Made by a program: the position numbers and the translations under genes. This document shows, one piece after another, positions 29,505 to 39,100 of a DNA stretch of 64,000 nucleotides (positions within the stretch are counted from its first letter, which is position 1; each line of letters starts with the position of its first letter). The stretch spans positions 1-64,000 of the forward strand of contig NZ_NHSQ01000110.1 in NCBI RefSeq assembly GCF_016653465.1, read 5' to 3'. Under the pieces are notes generated by a model. That model was given only the letters and a program-made list of their open reading frames with translations, was not told the origin of the DNA and did not search any database. This DNA is from Thiocystis minor (GTDB lineage Bacteria; Pseudomonadota; Gammaproteobacteria; Chromatiales; Chromatiaceae).

Positions 29505-29546
29505 AAAAAAAACGGCATACCGCGTAGGCGGCATGCCGTGTTTTTT
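29505..29546. terminator. Bidirectional terminator after tRNA-Leu
   Basis: ACGGCAT (29512-29518) and ATGCCGT (29533-29539) form a stem extended by CCGC/GCGG, flanked by an A-run on the left and a T-run on the right. On the minus strand it gives a GC stem followed by eight T, the expected terminator of the tpiA-secG-tRNA unit upstream of nuoA. Confidence 0.8.
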
Positions 29547-29551
29547 GCGAT

Positions 29552-29636
29552 TGGTGCCGACGGCCAGACTCGAACTGGCACGGCTTACGCCACTACCCCC
29601 TCAAGATAGCGTGTCTACCAATTTCACCACGTCGGC
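29552..29636 (-). tRNA. tRNA-Leu (anticodon GAG)
   Basis: The 85-base cloverleaf has acceptor stem GCCGACG/CGTCGGC, discriminator A and an encoded CCA, a long variable arm typical of tRNA-Leu, TTCGAGTCTG in the T arm, and loop TTGAGGG giving anticodon GAG (codon CUC). Placement between secG and nuoA is usual in Gammaproteobacteria. Confidence 0.95.
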
Positions 29637-29644
29637 GGGATAAA

Positions 29645-30163
29645 TCATTTACTCGTCTCTTCATTCGGAGCCGGAATCACGTCCGTTGTCGGCGTTGAAT
29701 CAGCCCCGTCATTTACTCTCTCTAATGGCGCATCGCCCCGAACCTCGGGAGCTGCCTCAACCGCGCCGGGCAACGCGGGTACATCGGTCGCGGTATCGCC
29801 CTTGATCGATCCCGGCTCATCGGGAATCGCCGGGATGTCAGAGACCGGAGCCGGCTTCGGCTCGGTCGCCTTGGGAGACTCATCGATGATCACGGTATCG
29901 CCAAGGTCGTCCATCAAGCCGGCGGGTTCGTTCCCCTGAGTGGCATAATACGCCAGCGCCATACTCGTCAGGAAGAACAGGGTTGCTACGATAGCAGTGA
30001 TTCGCGTCAAAAACGAGCCCGAGCCCTGAGATCCGAAAACCGTCTGAGAAGCGCCGCTCCCGAAGGCAGCGCCGGCATCCGCCCCTTTGCCATGCTGAAT
30101 CAGCACCAGGCCGATCAGCCCGAGCGACAAAAAGACTTGGGCAACTGTCAAAATGGTTTGCAT
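29645..30163 (-). CDS. secG: Preprotein translocase subunit SecG
   Basis: The first 75 of 172 residues are classical SecG: helix [25 protein letters not shown], a glycine-rich loop [19 protein letters not shown], and a second helix. SecG aids the SecYEG protein channel. The C-terminal 95 residues form an acidic, proline-rich, low-complexity tail ([20 protein letters not shown]), longer than in E. coli (110 residues total). It follows tpiA closely and precedes tRNA-Leu. Confidence 0.94.
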   Translation of the reverse strand: MQTILTVAQVFLSLGLIGLVLIQHGKGADAGAAFGSGASQTVFGSQGSGSFLTRITAIVATLFFLTSMALAYYATQGNEPAGLMDDLGDTVIIDESPKATEPKPAPVSDIPAIPDEPGSIKGDTATDVPALPGAVEAAPEVRGDAPLERVNDGADSTPTTDVIPAPNEETSK

Positions 30164-30199
30164 GCGCTACTCTTCAGTTGGAAACACAGCGGACGAGTC

Positions 30200-30964
30200 T
30201 CAGCCCGCCACCAGATCGCCAGCCTGACAGATCGCCAGAAAATCGCCGGCGACCAGGGATGCTCCGCCAATCAGGCCCCCATCGATATCCGCCTGCGACA
30301 GAAGATCGCGGGCATTCGCGGCTTTCATGCTGCCGCCATAGAGAATCCGAATCTTCTCGGCAATCGTTTGACTGCGCTCCGCGATCCGCTGACGAATGAA
30401 GGCGTGAACGTCCTGAGCCTGCTCGGGCGTCGCCGTCATCCCCGTGCCGATCGCCCAGACCGGCTCATAGGCAATCTCGGCCTGATTGAACGCATCGATT
30501 CCAATCTGGCTGATGACACCTTCGAGTTGACCGGCAATCACGTCTTCCGTCAGTCCCTGTTCACGCTGTTGCAGCGTTTCGCCTACGCAGAGAATGGGAA
30601 TCATACCCTGACTCGCGCAGGCAGTCAGCTTTTCCGCGATGATCGCATCCGTTTCGCCATAATACTCGCGACGCTCGGAATGACCGCAGATGACATAGCA
30701 ACAGCCGAATTCAGCCAGCATGGCGGCGGAGACTTCGCCCGTGTAGGCACCGACATCTTTGGTGCAGACATTCTGTGCGCCGAGCTTCACCGAAGTACCC
30801 GCAAGTAACCGCTCGCCGAGAGACAGCAATGGAAACGGCGGGCAAACCACGATTTCCGTTATGGAGATCGTCGACGCACCAGCGAGCACACCGGACAACA
30901 GCGCTTCGGCGCTCGCCCTGGTGCCGTTCATTTTCCAGTTTCCCGCGATCAATGGCTGACGCAT
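30200..30964 (-). CDS. tpiA: Triosephosphate isomerase
   Basis: The 254-residue TIM-barrel enzyme interconverts glyceraldehyde-3-phosphate and dihydroxyacetone phosphate. Motifs: AGNWKMNG (catalytic Lys), CGHSERR (catalytic His), YEPVWAIGTG (catalytic Glu), and ILYGGSMKAANA (phosphate loop). Length agrees with the family. It opens the tpiA-secG-tRNA-Leu unit and is divergent from smpB. Confidence 0.97.
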   Translation of the reverse strand: MRQPLIAGNWKMNGTRASAEALLSGVLAGASTISITEIVVCPPFPLLSLGERLLAGTSVKLGAQNVCTKDVGAYTGEVSAAMLAEFGCCYVICGHSERREYYGETDAIIAEKLTACASQGMIPILCVGETLQQREQGLTEDVIAGQLEGVISQIGIDAFNQAEIAYEPVWAIGTGMTATPEQAQDVHAFIRQRIAERSQTIAEKIRILYGGSMKAANARDLLSQADIDGGLIGGASLVAGDFLAICQAGDLVAG

Positions 30965-31109
30965 AACGGAACTCCATAAAGTGAGCCAGCGATCATAGCC
31001 ATTTTTTTGCAGAATTCAAGTGCAAGTTTGGCGGCGGGCCAAGAATCGACTCAACATTCAGCCAAGGGAACCATTTATACCCCCGGCCTCTTTCCTTTAA
31101 ACTGACGAC

Positions 31110-31589
31110 ATGACAAAAGATAAAAAAAGCAAGACCCCCGGCACCGCGACCATCGCCCTCAACAAGAAGGCGGGCCACGATTTTTTCATCGAGCAGCGCA
31201 TCGAGACCGGCATGGTCCTTGAGGGTTGGGAGGTCAAGAGCCTGCGCGCGGGTCGGATCCAACTCAAGGAGAGCTACGTCAAAATCCTGCATGGCGAAGC
31301 ATTCCTCATCGGCTCCCACATCTCGGCGCTGGCCGCCGCCTCCACCCATGTCAATCCGGACCCCACGCGCAGTCGCAAGCTGCTGCTCAAGCGCCCCGAA
31401 CTGAACCGACTGATCGGCTTGATCGAACGCGCCGGATACACCCTGGTGCCAACCGCGATGTACTGGAAACGCGGTCGGGCCAAGCTCGAAATCGGCCTCG
31501 CCAAGGGCAAGAAACAGCACGACAAGCGCTCGACCGAAAAGGATCGCGACTGGCAGCGCGACAAGGAACGCCTGTTCAAGACCGGCTAA
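31110..31589 (+). CDS. smpB: SsrA-binding protein SmpB
   Basis: The 159-residue protein binds tmRNA and delivers it to stalled ribosomes. Signatures: [56 protein letters not shown] and the basic helical tail with DWQRDKERL that mimics mRNA in the ribosome. Its target, ssrA, lies 47 bases downstream on the same strand. Confidence 0.97.
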   Translation: MTKDKKSKTPGTATIALNKKAGHDFFIEQRIETGMVLEGWEVKSLRAGRIQLKESYVKILHGEAFLIGSHISALAAASTHVNPDPTRSRKLLLKRPELNRLIGLIERAGYTLVPTAMYWKRGRAKLEIGLAKGKKQHDKRSTEKDRDWQRDKERLFKTG

Positions 31590-31636
31590 GCTTGCCGGGG
31601 AACCAAAGCGCGTCTATAGTGACCAATCGATCACCT

Positions 31637-31991
31637 GGGGGCGACATGGCTTCGACGTGGGTCGCAAAACCTAAGGTGCATGCCGAGGCGCGGTTACCTC
31701 GTAAATCCATCCGCAAACTTATAGTTGCCAACGACGACAACTACGCTCTCGCTGCTTAACCCAGCGAGCCTCTGACCGTTTCTCGCCTGTGGGCGACGGG
31801 TTCCAGGGGTAAAATTACACAGGATCGTGGAGACGGGCGTCCGGACCTGATCCACTAAAACTAACGGAATCGCCGACTCATCGCCCTGCCCCTCGGGCGT
31901 GGGAAGGTTAAAAACAATAGAACGGGCTAAGCATGTAGAACCAAGGGCAGAGGGCTTGCGGACGCGGGTTCGATTCCCGCCGCCTCCACCA
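31637..31991 (+). ncRNA. ssrA: Transfer-messenger RNA (tmRNA)
   Basis: The 355-base RNA begins GGGGGCGACATGGCTTCGACG and ends TTCGATTCCCGCCGCCTCCACCA, so acceptor stem GGGGGCG pairs with CGCCTCC (one G-U), as in known one-piece tmRNAs. The reading frame at 31727-31759 encodes the proteolysis tag ANDDNYALAA followed by TAA, with GCC as resume codon. The 3' end is a common integration site for P4-type integrases, and a damaged one lies just downstream. Confidence 0.96.
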
Positions 31992-32025
31992 ATTAAGCAT
32001 TTAAGACCATCCTGCAAGATCCACA

Positions 32026-32049
32026 GACCCGCCTAAGTGCGGGTTTTTT
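32026..32049 (+). terminator. Rho-independent terminator of ssrA
   Basis: ACCCGC (32027-32032) and GCGGGT (32039-32044) enclose a 6-base loop and are followed by a T-run, 35 bases after the tmRNA CCA end. Confidence 0.85.
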
Positions 32050-32154
32050 ATTGCCTTGTTTGTCCGTACAAGGGTAGCATCATCCCCGAGCATCCACTAA
32101 TAGGCAGGGGTAACTTTCGGGGGTAACCCAGATACCCCCATCAGAAATTACCCC

Positions 32155-32313
32155 ATGCCGCTGACAGATACCGCCATCCGCAACGCCAAGCCCGGCGACA
32201 AGCCTTTCAAGCTGTTTGATGAGCGCGGGCTATTCCTGCTGGTGACACCGAGCGGGGGTAAGTGGTGGAGAGTGAAATATCGGTTTGGGGGTAAGGTCCG
32301 GAATCTCCTTTTT
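32155..32313 (+). pseudogene. Truncated P4-type tyrosine integrase, N-terminal remnant
   Basis: The frame starts MPLTDTAIRNAKPGDKPFK and continues with LFDERGLFLLVTPSGGKWW and KYRFGGK, the N-terminal arm-binding (DUF4102) domain of P4-like integrases, normally about 400 residues. Homology stops after roughly 53 residues where an IS3-family remnant begins, so the catalytic RHRY domain is gone. It lies 163 bases after the ssrA end and points away from it, the usual arrangement for an island inserted in ssrA. Confidence 0.82.
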
Positions 32314-32512
32314 TCCATTGCCCGACATACACCGGATGCACACCGTGCTCCTGGCCAATTTCGTTGACGATTTTCCCCGCAGATAGCTTCCGACCCGACC
32401 TTGGCCGTGAACGCCGCCGCATCGGTCTTACGCTTTCTTCACCCATGATGACCAACACTTTCGTGCCGACTTGACAGATTAAATGACTGTCCTATTTTTG
32501 GGATCTACTACA
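32314..32512 (-). mobile_element. IS3-family remnant with frameshifted orfA
   Basis: On the minus strand the pieces MKK / RKRKTDAAAFTAKVGSEAI / VNEIGQEHGVHPVYVGQWKK lie in three frames and together match the OrfA helix-turn-helix of IS3-family elements. At least two single-base shifts are needed, one just after the GTG at 32442 and one in a run of A. The outer end TGTAGTAGATCC (inverse of 32501-32512) with AAAAATAGGACAGTCA resembles an IS3 left end. orfB is missing. It truncates the integrase on its inner side. Confidence 0.7.
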
Positions 32513-32710
32513 GCGGGTCGAGAAGCACGCTCAAAACAGGCAGGAGGCTGAACGCCGATGATCGATCGCGTTAATCGGCATCCCGGAAATTCTTTGATAA
32601 ATTTGATGCAGGCACCGACCAAGAGTGCCGCTGCTTACTGAAATTTTCTGGTGATTTGGCAGATAAACCGGCCGAAAATTTTTTCACTCGGTATTATTGG
32701 AGAATCGTCG
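32513..32710. other. 198-base gap upstream of the sulfatase, nothing recognised
   Basis: I see no gene, RNA or repeat. It is more AT-rich than the flanking core genome and probably holds the promoter of the sulfatase gene. Confidence 0.4.
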
Positions 32711-34777
32711 ATGATTTGGCGTAACAGCATAAAACCATCCCATCTCAATGTTCGATATAAGCCGACGGCTTTAATCGTCACACTTTCCATTCTCTTTATA
32801 TTTTATTCAGGCGACAGCCCCTATGCATCGGATCGTCCAAACATTATCCTTGTGCTCGCGGATGATGTAGGCTGGGGAGATGTTGCCTCTTTTAATCCGA
32901 ATAGCTTGGTTCCTCTCCCATCCATCGAACGTCTTGCTTCCGAGGGTGTTCGTTTCACCGATGCTCATACTTCGGCATCTAAATGTGCCCCGTCGCGCTA
33001 TAGCATCATCACGGGAAACTATCAGTGGCGAGGGAAAAAGAGTTGGGGTCAATGGAATTATAAAGGAGGATCCCAGATTCTTTCCGGGCAAAAAACATTG
33101 GGAGATATTCTCTCTCAAGCCGGCTACGTCACCGCGATTTTTGGAAAGTATCACCTTGGCGGGGACTTTTACCTGAAAGGGAGCAATGGACTCGCTTCCG
33201 CAGGCGTGGCGGATGAACAAGTCGACTTTTCTCGTCCAATGGTCTCGGGCGCTTCAAAACACGGATTCGATTACTCCTTTCTGGCGCTTCGAGGCATTCA
33301 GCAAAGTCCTTACGCATTCTTTGAGAATGATCGTCTTGCAGGGTCGGCTCAAGATCTGATCAATTGGACGGTCGGTGATTATGGCGACACCGCCATTCCA
33401 CTAGACGGCATTGGATCCATGGACTGGAATACACGCGATGTCGGACCGACGTTGCTGTCGAAAGCGTTGAATTTTATTGACGATCATGCCTCAGGCAAGA
33501 ACGCGGATTCGCCGTTTTTCATCTATTTCAACACCGAGGCAGTGCACGATCCATGGAAGCCACCAGCCAGACTTCACGATCGCAAAATACTCGGGGCAAC
33601 GGGTCTGGGCAACCGGGCCGATATGTTAGTAGAAGCCGATGTCGTCGTTGAGCAGCTATTGGAATCTCTGACCAACCATGGTCTCGCCGACAATACCATT
33701 GTCATCTTCACGAGCGATAACGGAGGTATCAAGCAAACTTCAGAGGTGATGGCGGGGCACGATACCAGCGGAGGTTTACGAAGCTATAAAGGGCGCATTT
33801 ATGAAGGAGGCCATCGCGTACCACTGATCATCAAATGGGGTGCGCAGGTTTTCCAGGACTCGTCTATTCGTAAAGGGGCCAGAATCGAGAGTTTAGTGGG
33901 CATACAGGATCTTTTCGCGACATTTGCGGAATTGGTCGGCGTTGATCCTCCCGCGAATCAGGGTCGAGACAGCGTTAGCATTCTACCCTTGTTACTTGGC
34001 TCAACCGATCAGTCTCCCCGTGATCATATGATTCAGCAAAGCGATACCACCGAGAGCGGAAGTAAAGCGGTACATTTCGCGTATCGCTCCGGAAGCTGGA
34101 AGCTCGTGCTCAATGCGCAACACAACCCCATTGAGCTTTACAATCTGTCGACGGACATCAAAGAGAAATTCGATTTAATCGACTCGAGTCAGTATTCTGA
34201 TTTGGTGGATACGTTGACAGAGGATTTCCGCGCTGCATTGATCGCCGAGCGCACGACCCCTCCGGCCGGTGGAAGCAATCCCAATAGCCCTCCCTTGATC
34301 CTTCAAGCCGTCGCCGATTCTTATACCCTAAATTCAGCCAAGACGGCAGACTCGAACTATGGCCAAGTACCCCAGATGAAAGTTCACCGGAAAGGAGAAA
34401 AAACCAGCTTCATCCGATTCGATCTGGCGAGTCTCTCCGGTTCGGTGAACTCGGCCACGTTGAAGTTGAGTGTCAAGGCGGTCGGGGCGGCGGGAGTCAT
34501 CCGTGTCTATCGGGTGCGCGACGCCTGGTCAGAGCGGGAGATTACGGCCAACCACTTGCCTGCCATTGAGGACATACCGTCCGCAACCTTTTCGGTCGCG
34601 GCGTCCGACCTCAATGGAATCGTGAACGTCAACATTACCGAACTTGCTCGCGCATGGAAAACCGGCACCGCCGCTAACTGGGGCGTGGCGCTCAAGCATC
34701 AAGGCTCGACCACCGTCGACTTTCGCACCCGAGAGACCGCCAATGGGCCAAGCCTGACGGTCACCGGGCTTCAGTAG
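32711..34777 (+). CDS. Secreted sulfatase with C-terminal DNRLRE-type carbohydrate-binding domain
   Basis: The product has 688 residues. I use ATG at 32711, preceded by GGAGA; an ATG 20 codons upstream lacks a good ribosome site. A signal peptide (TALIVTLSILFIFYSG) is followed by the alkaline-phosphatase-like fold: RPNIILVLADDVGWGD (metal-binding Asp pair), CAPSRYSIITG with C92 as the formylglycine precursor (C-x-P-S-R), and FTSDNGG. From about residue 535 comes a beta-sandwich (DSYTLNSAKTADSNYG, FIRFDL, WGVALK) of the DNRLRE/CBM96 type. It should cleave sulfate esters of polysaccharides or similar substrates outside the cell. No formylglycine-generating enzyme or anaerobic maturase is in the window. 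It lies on an island remnant. Confidence 0.88.
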   Translation: MIWRNSIKPSHLNVRYKPTALIVTLSILFIFYSGDSPYASDRPNIILVLADDVGWGDVASFNPNSLVPLPSIERLASEGVRFTDAHTSASKCAPSRYSIITGNYQWRGKKSWGQWNYKGGSQILSGQKTLGDILSQAGYVTAIFGKYHLGGDFYLKGSNGLASAGVADEQVDFSRPMVSGASKHGFDYSFLALRGIQQSPYAFFENDRLAGSAQDLINWTVGDYGDTAIPLDGIGSMDWNTRDVGPTLLSKALNFIDDHASGKNADSPFFIYFNTEAVHDPWKPPARLHDRKILGATGLGNRADMLVEADVVVEQLLESLTNHGLADNTIVIFTSDNGGIKQTSEVMAGHDTSGGLRSYKGRIYEGGHRVPLIIKWGAQVFQDSSIRKGARIESLVGIQDLFATFAELVGVDPPANQGRDSVSILPLLLGSTDQSPRDHMIQQSDTTESGSKAVHFAYRSGSWKLVLNAQHNPIELYNLSTDIKEKFDLIDSSQYSDLVDTLTEDFRAALIAERTTPPAGGSNPNSPPLILQAVADSYTLNSAKTADSNYGQVPQMKVHRKGEKTSFIRFDLASLSGSVNSATLKLSVKAVGAAGVIRVYRVRDAWSEREITANHLPAIEDIPSATFSVAASDLNGIVNVNITELARAWKTGTAANWGVALKHQGSTTVDFRTRETANGPSLTVTGLQ

Positions 34778-35006
34778 ACGTCAATGCGCTTGTATGACCG
34801 AGGCAAAAACGCATGGGCAATCACCCAATCTGTCTGATGGTTTGACGACGCTGAGCAGTGCCCAGGAAATGACTCCGCCTCGTACAAACCAACAAGGCTC
34901 CAGGATCGCCGACAGGATTTCAGCGCTCCCAACCAACGCCAGGATGCAGGCGTTCCAAGCCTGCAAACTCCAATGCAGCCCACTTCGTTAGAATTGGCTC
35001 TGAAGC

Positions 35007-35573
35007 ATGCTCTCACTTGAACAAGCCTGGCGCGGCATCCTGACGATCCTGCTGATAACGCCACTCCAGACAACCCTGGCGGCGGACATCCCGAGCGCCG
35101 CCGATGCCTGCGTCGGCGGCATGGCGGAAACCGCCCCGTCCACGGAATTCGTCGCCATCGAGGACGGCAGCGTGATTCGCCATGCGCGCACCACGCTCGA
35201 ATGGCAGCGCTGCGTGCGGGGTCAGACCTGGAATGGCACGACCAACCTCTGCGATGGCCAACCCACGGCCTATACCTGGGAGAAGGCGAGCAAACTGGCG
35301 ACGGCCCTGGAGGGCGGCTGGCGTCTTCCGACCGGTGAGGAACTGCTCAGCATCGTCGAAAAATGCCATGTCTCGCCCGCGATCAATCCGCAGGTCTTTC
35401 CGAATACCCCGGCGTCCCTTTTCTGGTCCTCCTCCTCCGACACGGGTGGCTTGAACCGTGCTTGGAGCGTGAGCTTCTTCACCGGCAGCCCCTACCGCCC
35501 GGGCAAGATCCAAAGCAGTCGAATCCGCCTGGTGCGCGGCACGATGCAGGAAACGCCCCCGGCCGCACCCTGA
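35007..35573 (+). CDS. Secreted DUF1566 (Lcl C-terminal-like) protein
   Basis: The 188-residue product has a signal peptide (GILTILLITPLQTTLA) and a domain with YTWEKASKLATAL, GGWRLPTGEELLSIVE, FWSSSS and the final IRLVRG, the pattern of the DUF1566/Lcl C-terminal fold found in secreted and surface proteins. The role is unknown; such domains are often adhesin or ligand-binding modules. It ends one base before a convergent minus-strand gene. Confidence 0.75.
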   Translation: MLSLEQAWRGILTILLITPLQTTLAADIPSAADACVGGMAETAPSTEFVAIEDGSVIRHARTTLEWQRCVRGQTWNGTTNLCDGQPTAYTWEKASKLATALEGGWRLPTGEELLSIVEKCHVSPAINPQVFPNTPASLFWSSSSDTGGLNRAWSVSFFTGSPYRPGKIQSSRIRLVRGTMQETPPAAP

Positions 35574-35574
35574 T

Positions 35575-35910
35575 TCACCAAGGGCGGTATTCCAGCCCGG
35601 GAATGTCCTGACGGTCGAAGACCGCCGGCAACCCCAACAGCAGCTCCCGCATTTGATCGAGATCCACGTATCGTCCATAGGACGCCTTGGCCGCGTCGAG
35701 CGGCAACTCGACCCAATAACGATTGGCTTCGAGTTCGCACAGGATCTGCATGATGTTCTCCTCGGCGTCGATGATTCCGAGATAATCATCCTCGCATTGC
35801 AGACGGGGCAGCAGTTGCTCGCAGATCGCACGGGCACTCATCTCCACGGCGCTAGCCGACGAGACGGACTCTCCGGACCGATCAAAAAGATAAAAGACTC
35901 GATAGTGCAT
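35575..35910 (-). CDS. Unrecognised 111-residue protein
   Basis: The product starts MHYRVFYLFDRSGESV and contains an acidic region (CEDDYLGIIDAEENIMQILCELE) with typical amphipathic helices. No signal or membrane segment is seen. Base composition and codon choice resemble core genes, and the frame is well conserved in style, so I accept it as real. I cannot assign a family. It is convergent with the DUF1566 gene and 232 bases from the start of the large membrane protein. Confidence 0.55.
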   Translation of the reverse strand: MHYRVFYLFDRSGESVSSASAVEMSARAICEQLLPRLQCEDDYLGIIDAEENIMQILCELEANRYWVELPLDAAKASYGRYVDLDQMRELLLGLPAVFDRQDIPGLEYRPW

Positions 35911-36142
35911 GATCGACAGTCATCGCTCCCTGTCATCTCGAAGAGGCGGATTTGCCTCATGATAAACATCGGTCGTCGCCATAGTGCAAAGCGACCGCGT
36001 GCTATGATCCCGTTCGCCCCGTGTTGGCGAATTGCTCCCAATATACCCCTGATCCCGTGCCCGATCATCGTCGCATTCGGCGCATCCCACGGCCTGGATC
36101 AAGGGTCTTTCTCCAGATCACTCGAATCGAGCCCATCGACCC

Positions 36143-39100
36143 GTGTCAGTCCAGTCGCCGCCCGCTGAAGCCGAATCCACCGCCAGGCTCTTTCGCTCGC
36201 TCGTCTTCAAGCCGGCGGAGGGGGTGTTTCTCTTCCATCCCCGCGCCATGGAAAGACTGATTGCGGAACACCTGGAATCGCAGGATCACGAGGGGCCGAT
36301 TCCGGATCTCGGCTATTACCTGATGCCCTCCCCCGCCTTCCTGACCGGTCTGGAATCGGAAAACCCGGAGGCGCTGGCCGTCATCGAGGGTCTAACGCTG
36401 CCCGATCATGTCATCCTGCTGCCGATGCCCGTGGAACAACGTCGAGACGCCGACGGCTTTACCCGTCTGCTGCGCGATTACTGGGCGCGACGCTTCGAGG
36501 GCGAGATCGCGCGCGCCTGGCAGTCGGCCCGCGACGCGCGGCAGGATCGCGACGCCTTCGGCCCGGAGGCGCTGCGGGATCTGATCGGCGCGCCCGCCTG
36601 CGCCGAGATCCGCGATCTTCTAACCCGCGATGGGGTGATTCCGTCCGGACTTGAGGATGCGCTCGTCTGCCGAGGGTTTGTCGCCTTCGTCACCCGCCTG
36701 CGCTATTTTTGTCCCGGTGCGCGCGGTTTCTTCTTCCCGTCCGTCCACGATTGGGCGGAGTTGGATCGCTGGATGGCGGCGAGCGGGCTCGACCTGCCGG
36801 CGGCGCGGCCCGGTCACCCGCTCTCCGCGTTGCTGGAACGAACCTGTCCCGATCCGCGCTGCGGTCATCCCTCCCAGGTACCGCTCCTACCGAGCGACCT
36901 GCCCTATGCGCGCTCGGATCCCGATTTCGTGCCCAATCGACCCGCTGTCGAAGGATTGCCCGCGGCAAGCGTCGCGGAGGATCTCGAATCCCCGCGAGAG
37001 ATCGACCTGAACCTGCCCGATCCGGATTTGCCCAAACGGCCTCCGGGCGTGCCGCCACCGCTTGAAGCACGCTGTCTGGCCGCGCTGCGCCAAGGTCTGC
37101 AACTGCCGCGACATGACTGGCGGATTCATCTTCGCGACGCGCTCCTGGGGTTTCTCGCCCCCCTGCTGGATCTGCTGCTGGCCTTTCCGACCCTGTTTCG
37201 ACGACGCGGCTCGCCCACTCTGATCGCCAGTGGTATCCGGCTGGAGCTGTACCTGATCCTGTTCCGCCATGCCGTGCGCACCGCCCAGCGCGCCGAACTC
37301 AGCGACCGCTATGGCGCCGCCATCGACCAACTGGCCGCGGCGCAGTTACGTTTTCAAGCCATGGGCGAGCCCTGCGCCCCGGAGGCCGAGCAGGTCAGAC
37401 GGACCTTGACCCAGCGTCGACTCGGCGCCGAAGAGGCGCTCTCCGATCAGTTGGCGGCCAAATGGAAGCTCGCGCCGGACAGCGCGCATGAATTGCGCGT
37501 GCTCACGCGGCGGCTGGGCGCCGATCTGCTCGATTCGCCCCGCGCCTGGCCCGCGCGCAGCCTGCTGCTGACGCTGGAGCGGGTGCTGCTGGAAAGCCGC
37601 ACGACCTATTACCAATTTCGTCCCTTCCACTGGCTGTTGAGCGCCGGAAGGCTCCGGTTTCGCCAGATTCTCCCGTTCCAGGCGAATCTCAAGGCGCTGC
37701 GCGCGCTCGACACTGGACTCAACCGGCTGGAACAACTCGGCTGGCCGACGGCAGACGCCGAACGCTTCAACCAGCCGCTGCACGCGCTCTCCAAGCGGCT
37801 CACCGTCCACCTGGAGAAGCCTCTCAAACCGCTGTTGAAGCGTGCGCTCCAGGACGCCGGCTTCAACCCCGGCAACCACCGCGAGGAGGTCGCCGCGCAC
37901 AAACTGCTGCGCGAACTCCTGGATGTCATCGAACACCGGCGGCATCTGAAATTCACCGACGTGCGCGACATCCTCGCCCGCAATGTCCTGCGACTCCCGG
38001 ATTTCACCCCCGAGGAACTGCTGCGCGGCGACCGGCTCGCGCGCTTCGATCGTCTGGCCGCCCGCGCGCTGCCCGGCGTCTACCAACCGGGCGAATTTTA
38101 TCTCAAGGGATTGCAGCAACTGGGCGCGCCGCTGTTCGGAACTCCGGTAGGCCGGCTGCTCCTACGCCATCTGATCCTGCCCTTCGGTCTCGCCTTTCTG
38201 GGACTCAAAACCCTGCATGTGCTGATTGGCCTGATCTCTCACCATCCATCCGACCTCGACTTAACGACACTCTGGCTGATCGGCGGCATTGGTCTGCTGA
38301 TCAACGCCATCGCTTACACGCGAGTAATGCGACACGGCGCGCTGGCCCTGCTGCGCGGACTCTGGTGGGGGCTGCGCCTGCTGTTTTACGACGGTCTGCG
38401 GCGCTTCCTGCGCTGGCAGCCGATCGTCGCGCTACTCGAAACCAGTCTGATTCGGGGACTGGACCGCAACCTGCTGCGACCCTTTGTGATCGGAGCCCTG
38501 CTGGTGCTGCCCTTCCTCGGCATCGCCAGCCTGCTCGAAGGCTCACTGGTGGAACCGGGCATCTCGCTGTTCGCACTCGCCCTGGCCTTGGGTACTTTGG
38601 TACGCAACACCCCCGCCGGGCGTCACCTGCTGGACGATGCCATCAGCACCGTCGGCCGCTTCCTGCGACTGGCGAATCAGACCCTGATTCTGGGGCTGGT
38701 GCGCGAACTCATGCAGTTCTTCAAGGACATCACTCGGCGTTTCCAGCAGGGCCTGCACTGGATCGAGGAACTGCTCAGCCATCGGCTGGGCGAATCGCGG
38801 CTGAAACTCGCGCTTAAGGCCGTGCTGATTCCCGTCTGGCGCTTTCTGGAAGCCTTGATTCAATTCTATGTCACGGTCCTGGTCGAACCCCAGGTCAACC
38901 CCATCAAGCACTTTCCGCTGGTCACCATCGGTCACAAGGTGATGCTCCCCTTCTTTCCGGTCATCACCAGCTTTCTGTTTACCGTGACTGAAACCCTACT
39001 GCCCAAGTGGATCGCCTATCCCTTCGTCACGCTCACCGTCCTCCTCCTGCCCGGTCTGGTCGGATTCCTGGTCTGGGAACTCAAGGAAAACTGGAAGCTC

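Noticed and set aside
31694-32017. 107-codon minus-strand frame over the tmRNA
   Set aside because: It lies across the tmRNA and the 3' tRNA-like end; such frames (GGGGGNRTRVRKPSA) are common false predictions.
32155-32313. Intact integrase gene
   Set aside because: Only the N-terminal domain is present; the downstream DNA is an IS remnant in the other orientation, so it is a pseudogene.
34771-35073. 100-codon minus-strand frame between the sulfatase and the DUF1566 gene
   Set aside because: No ribosome site, no family and unusual composition; I treat this spacer as gene-free.
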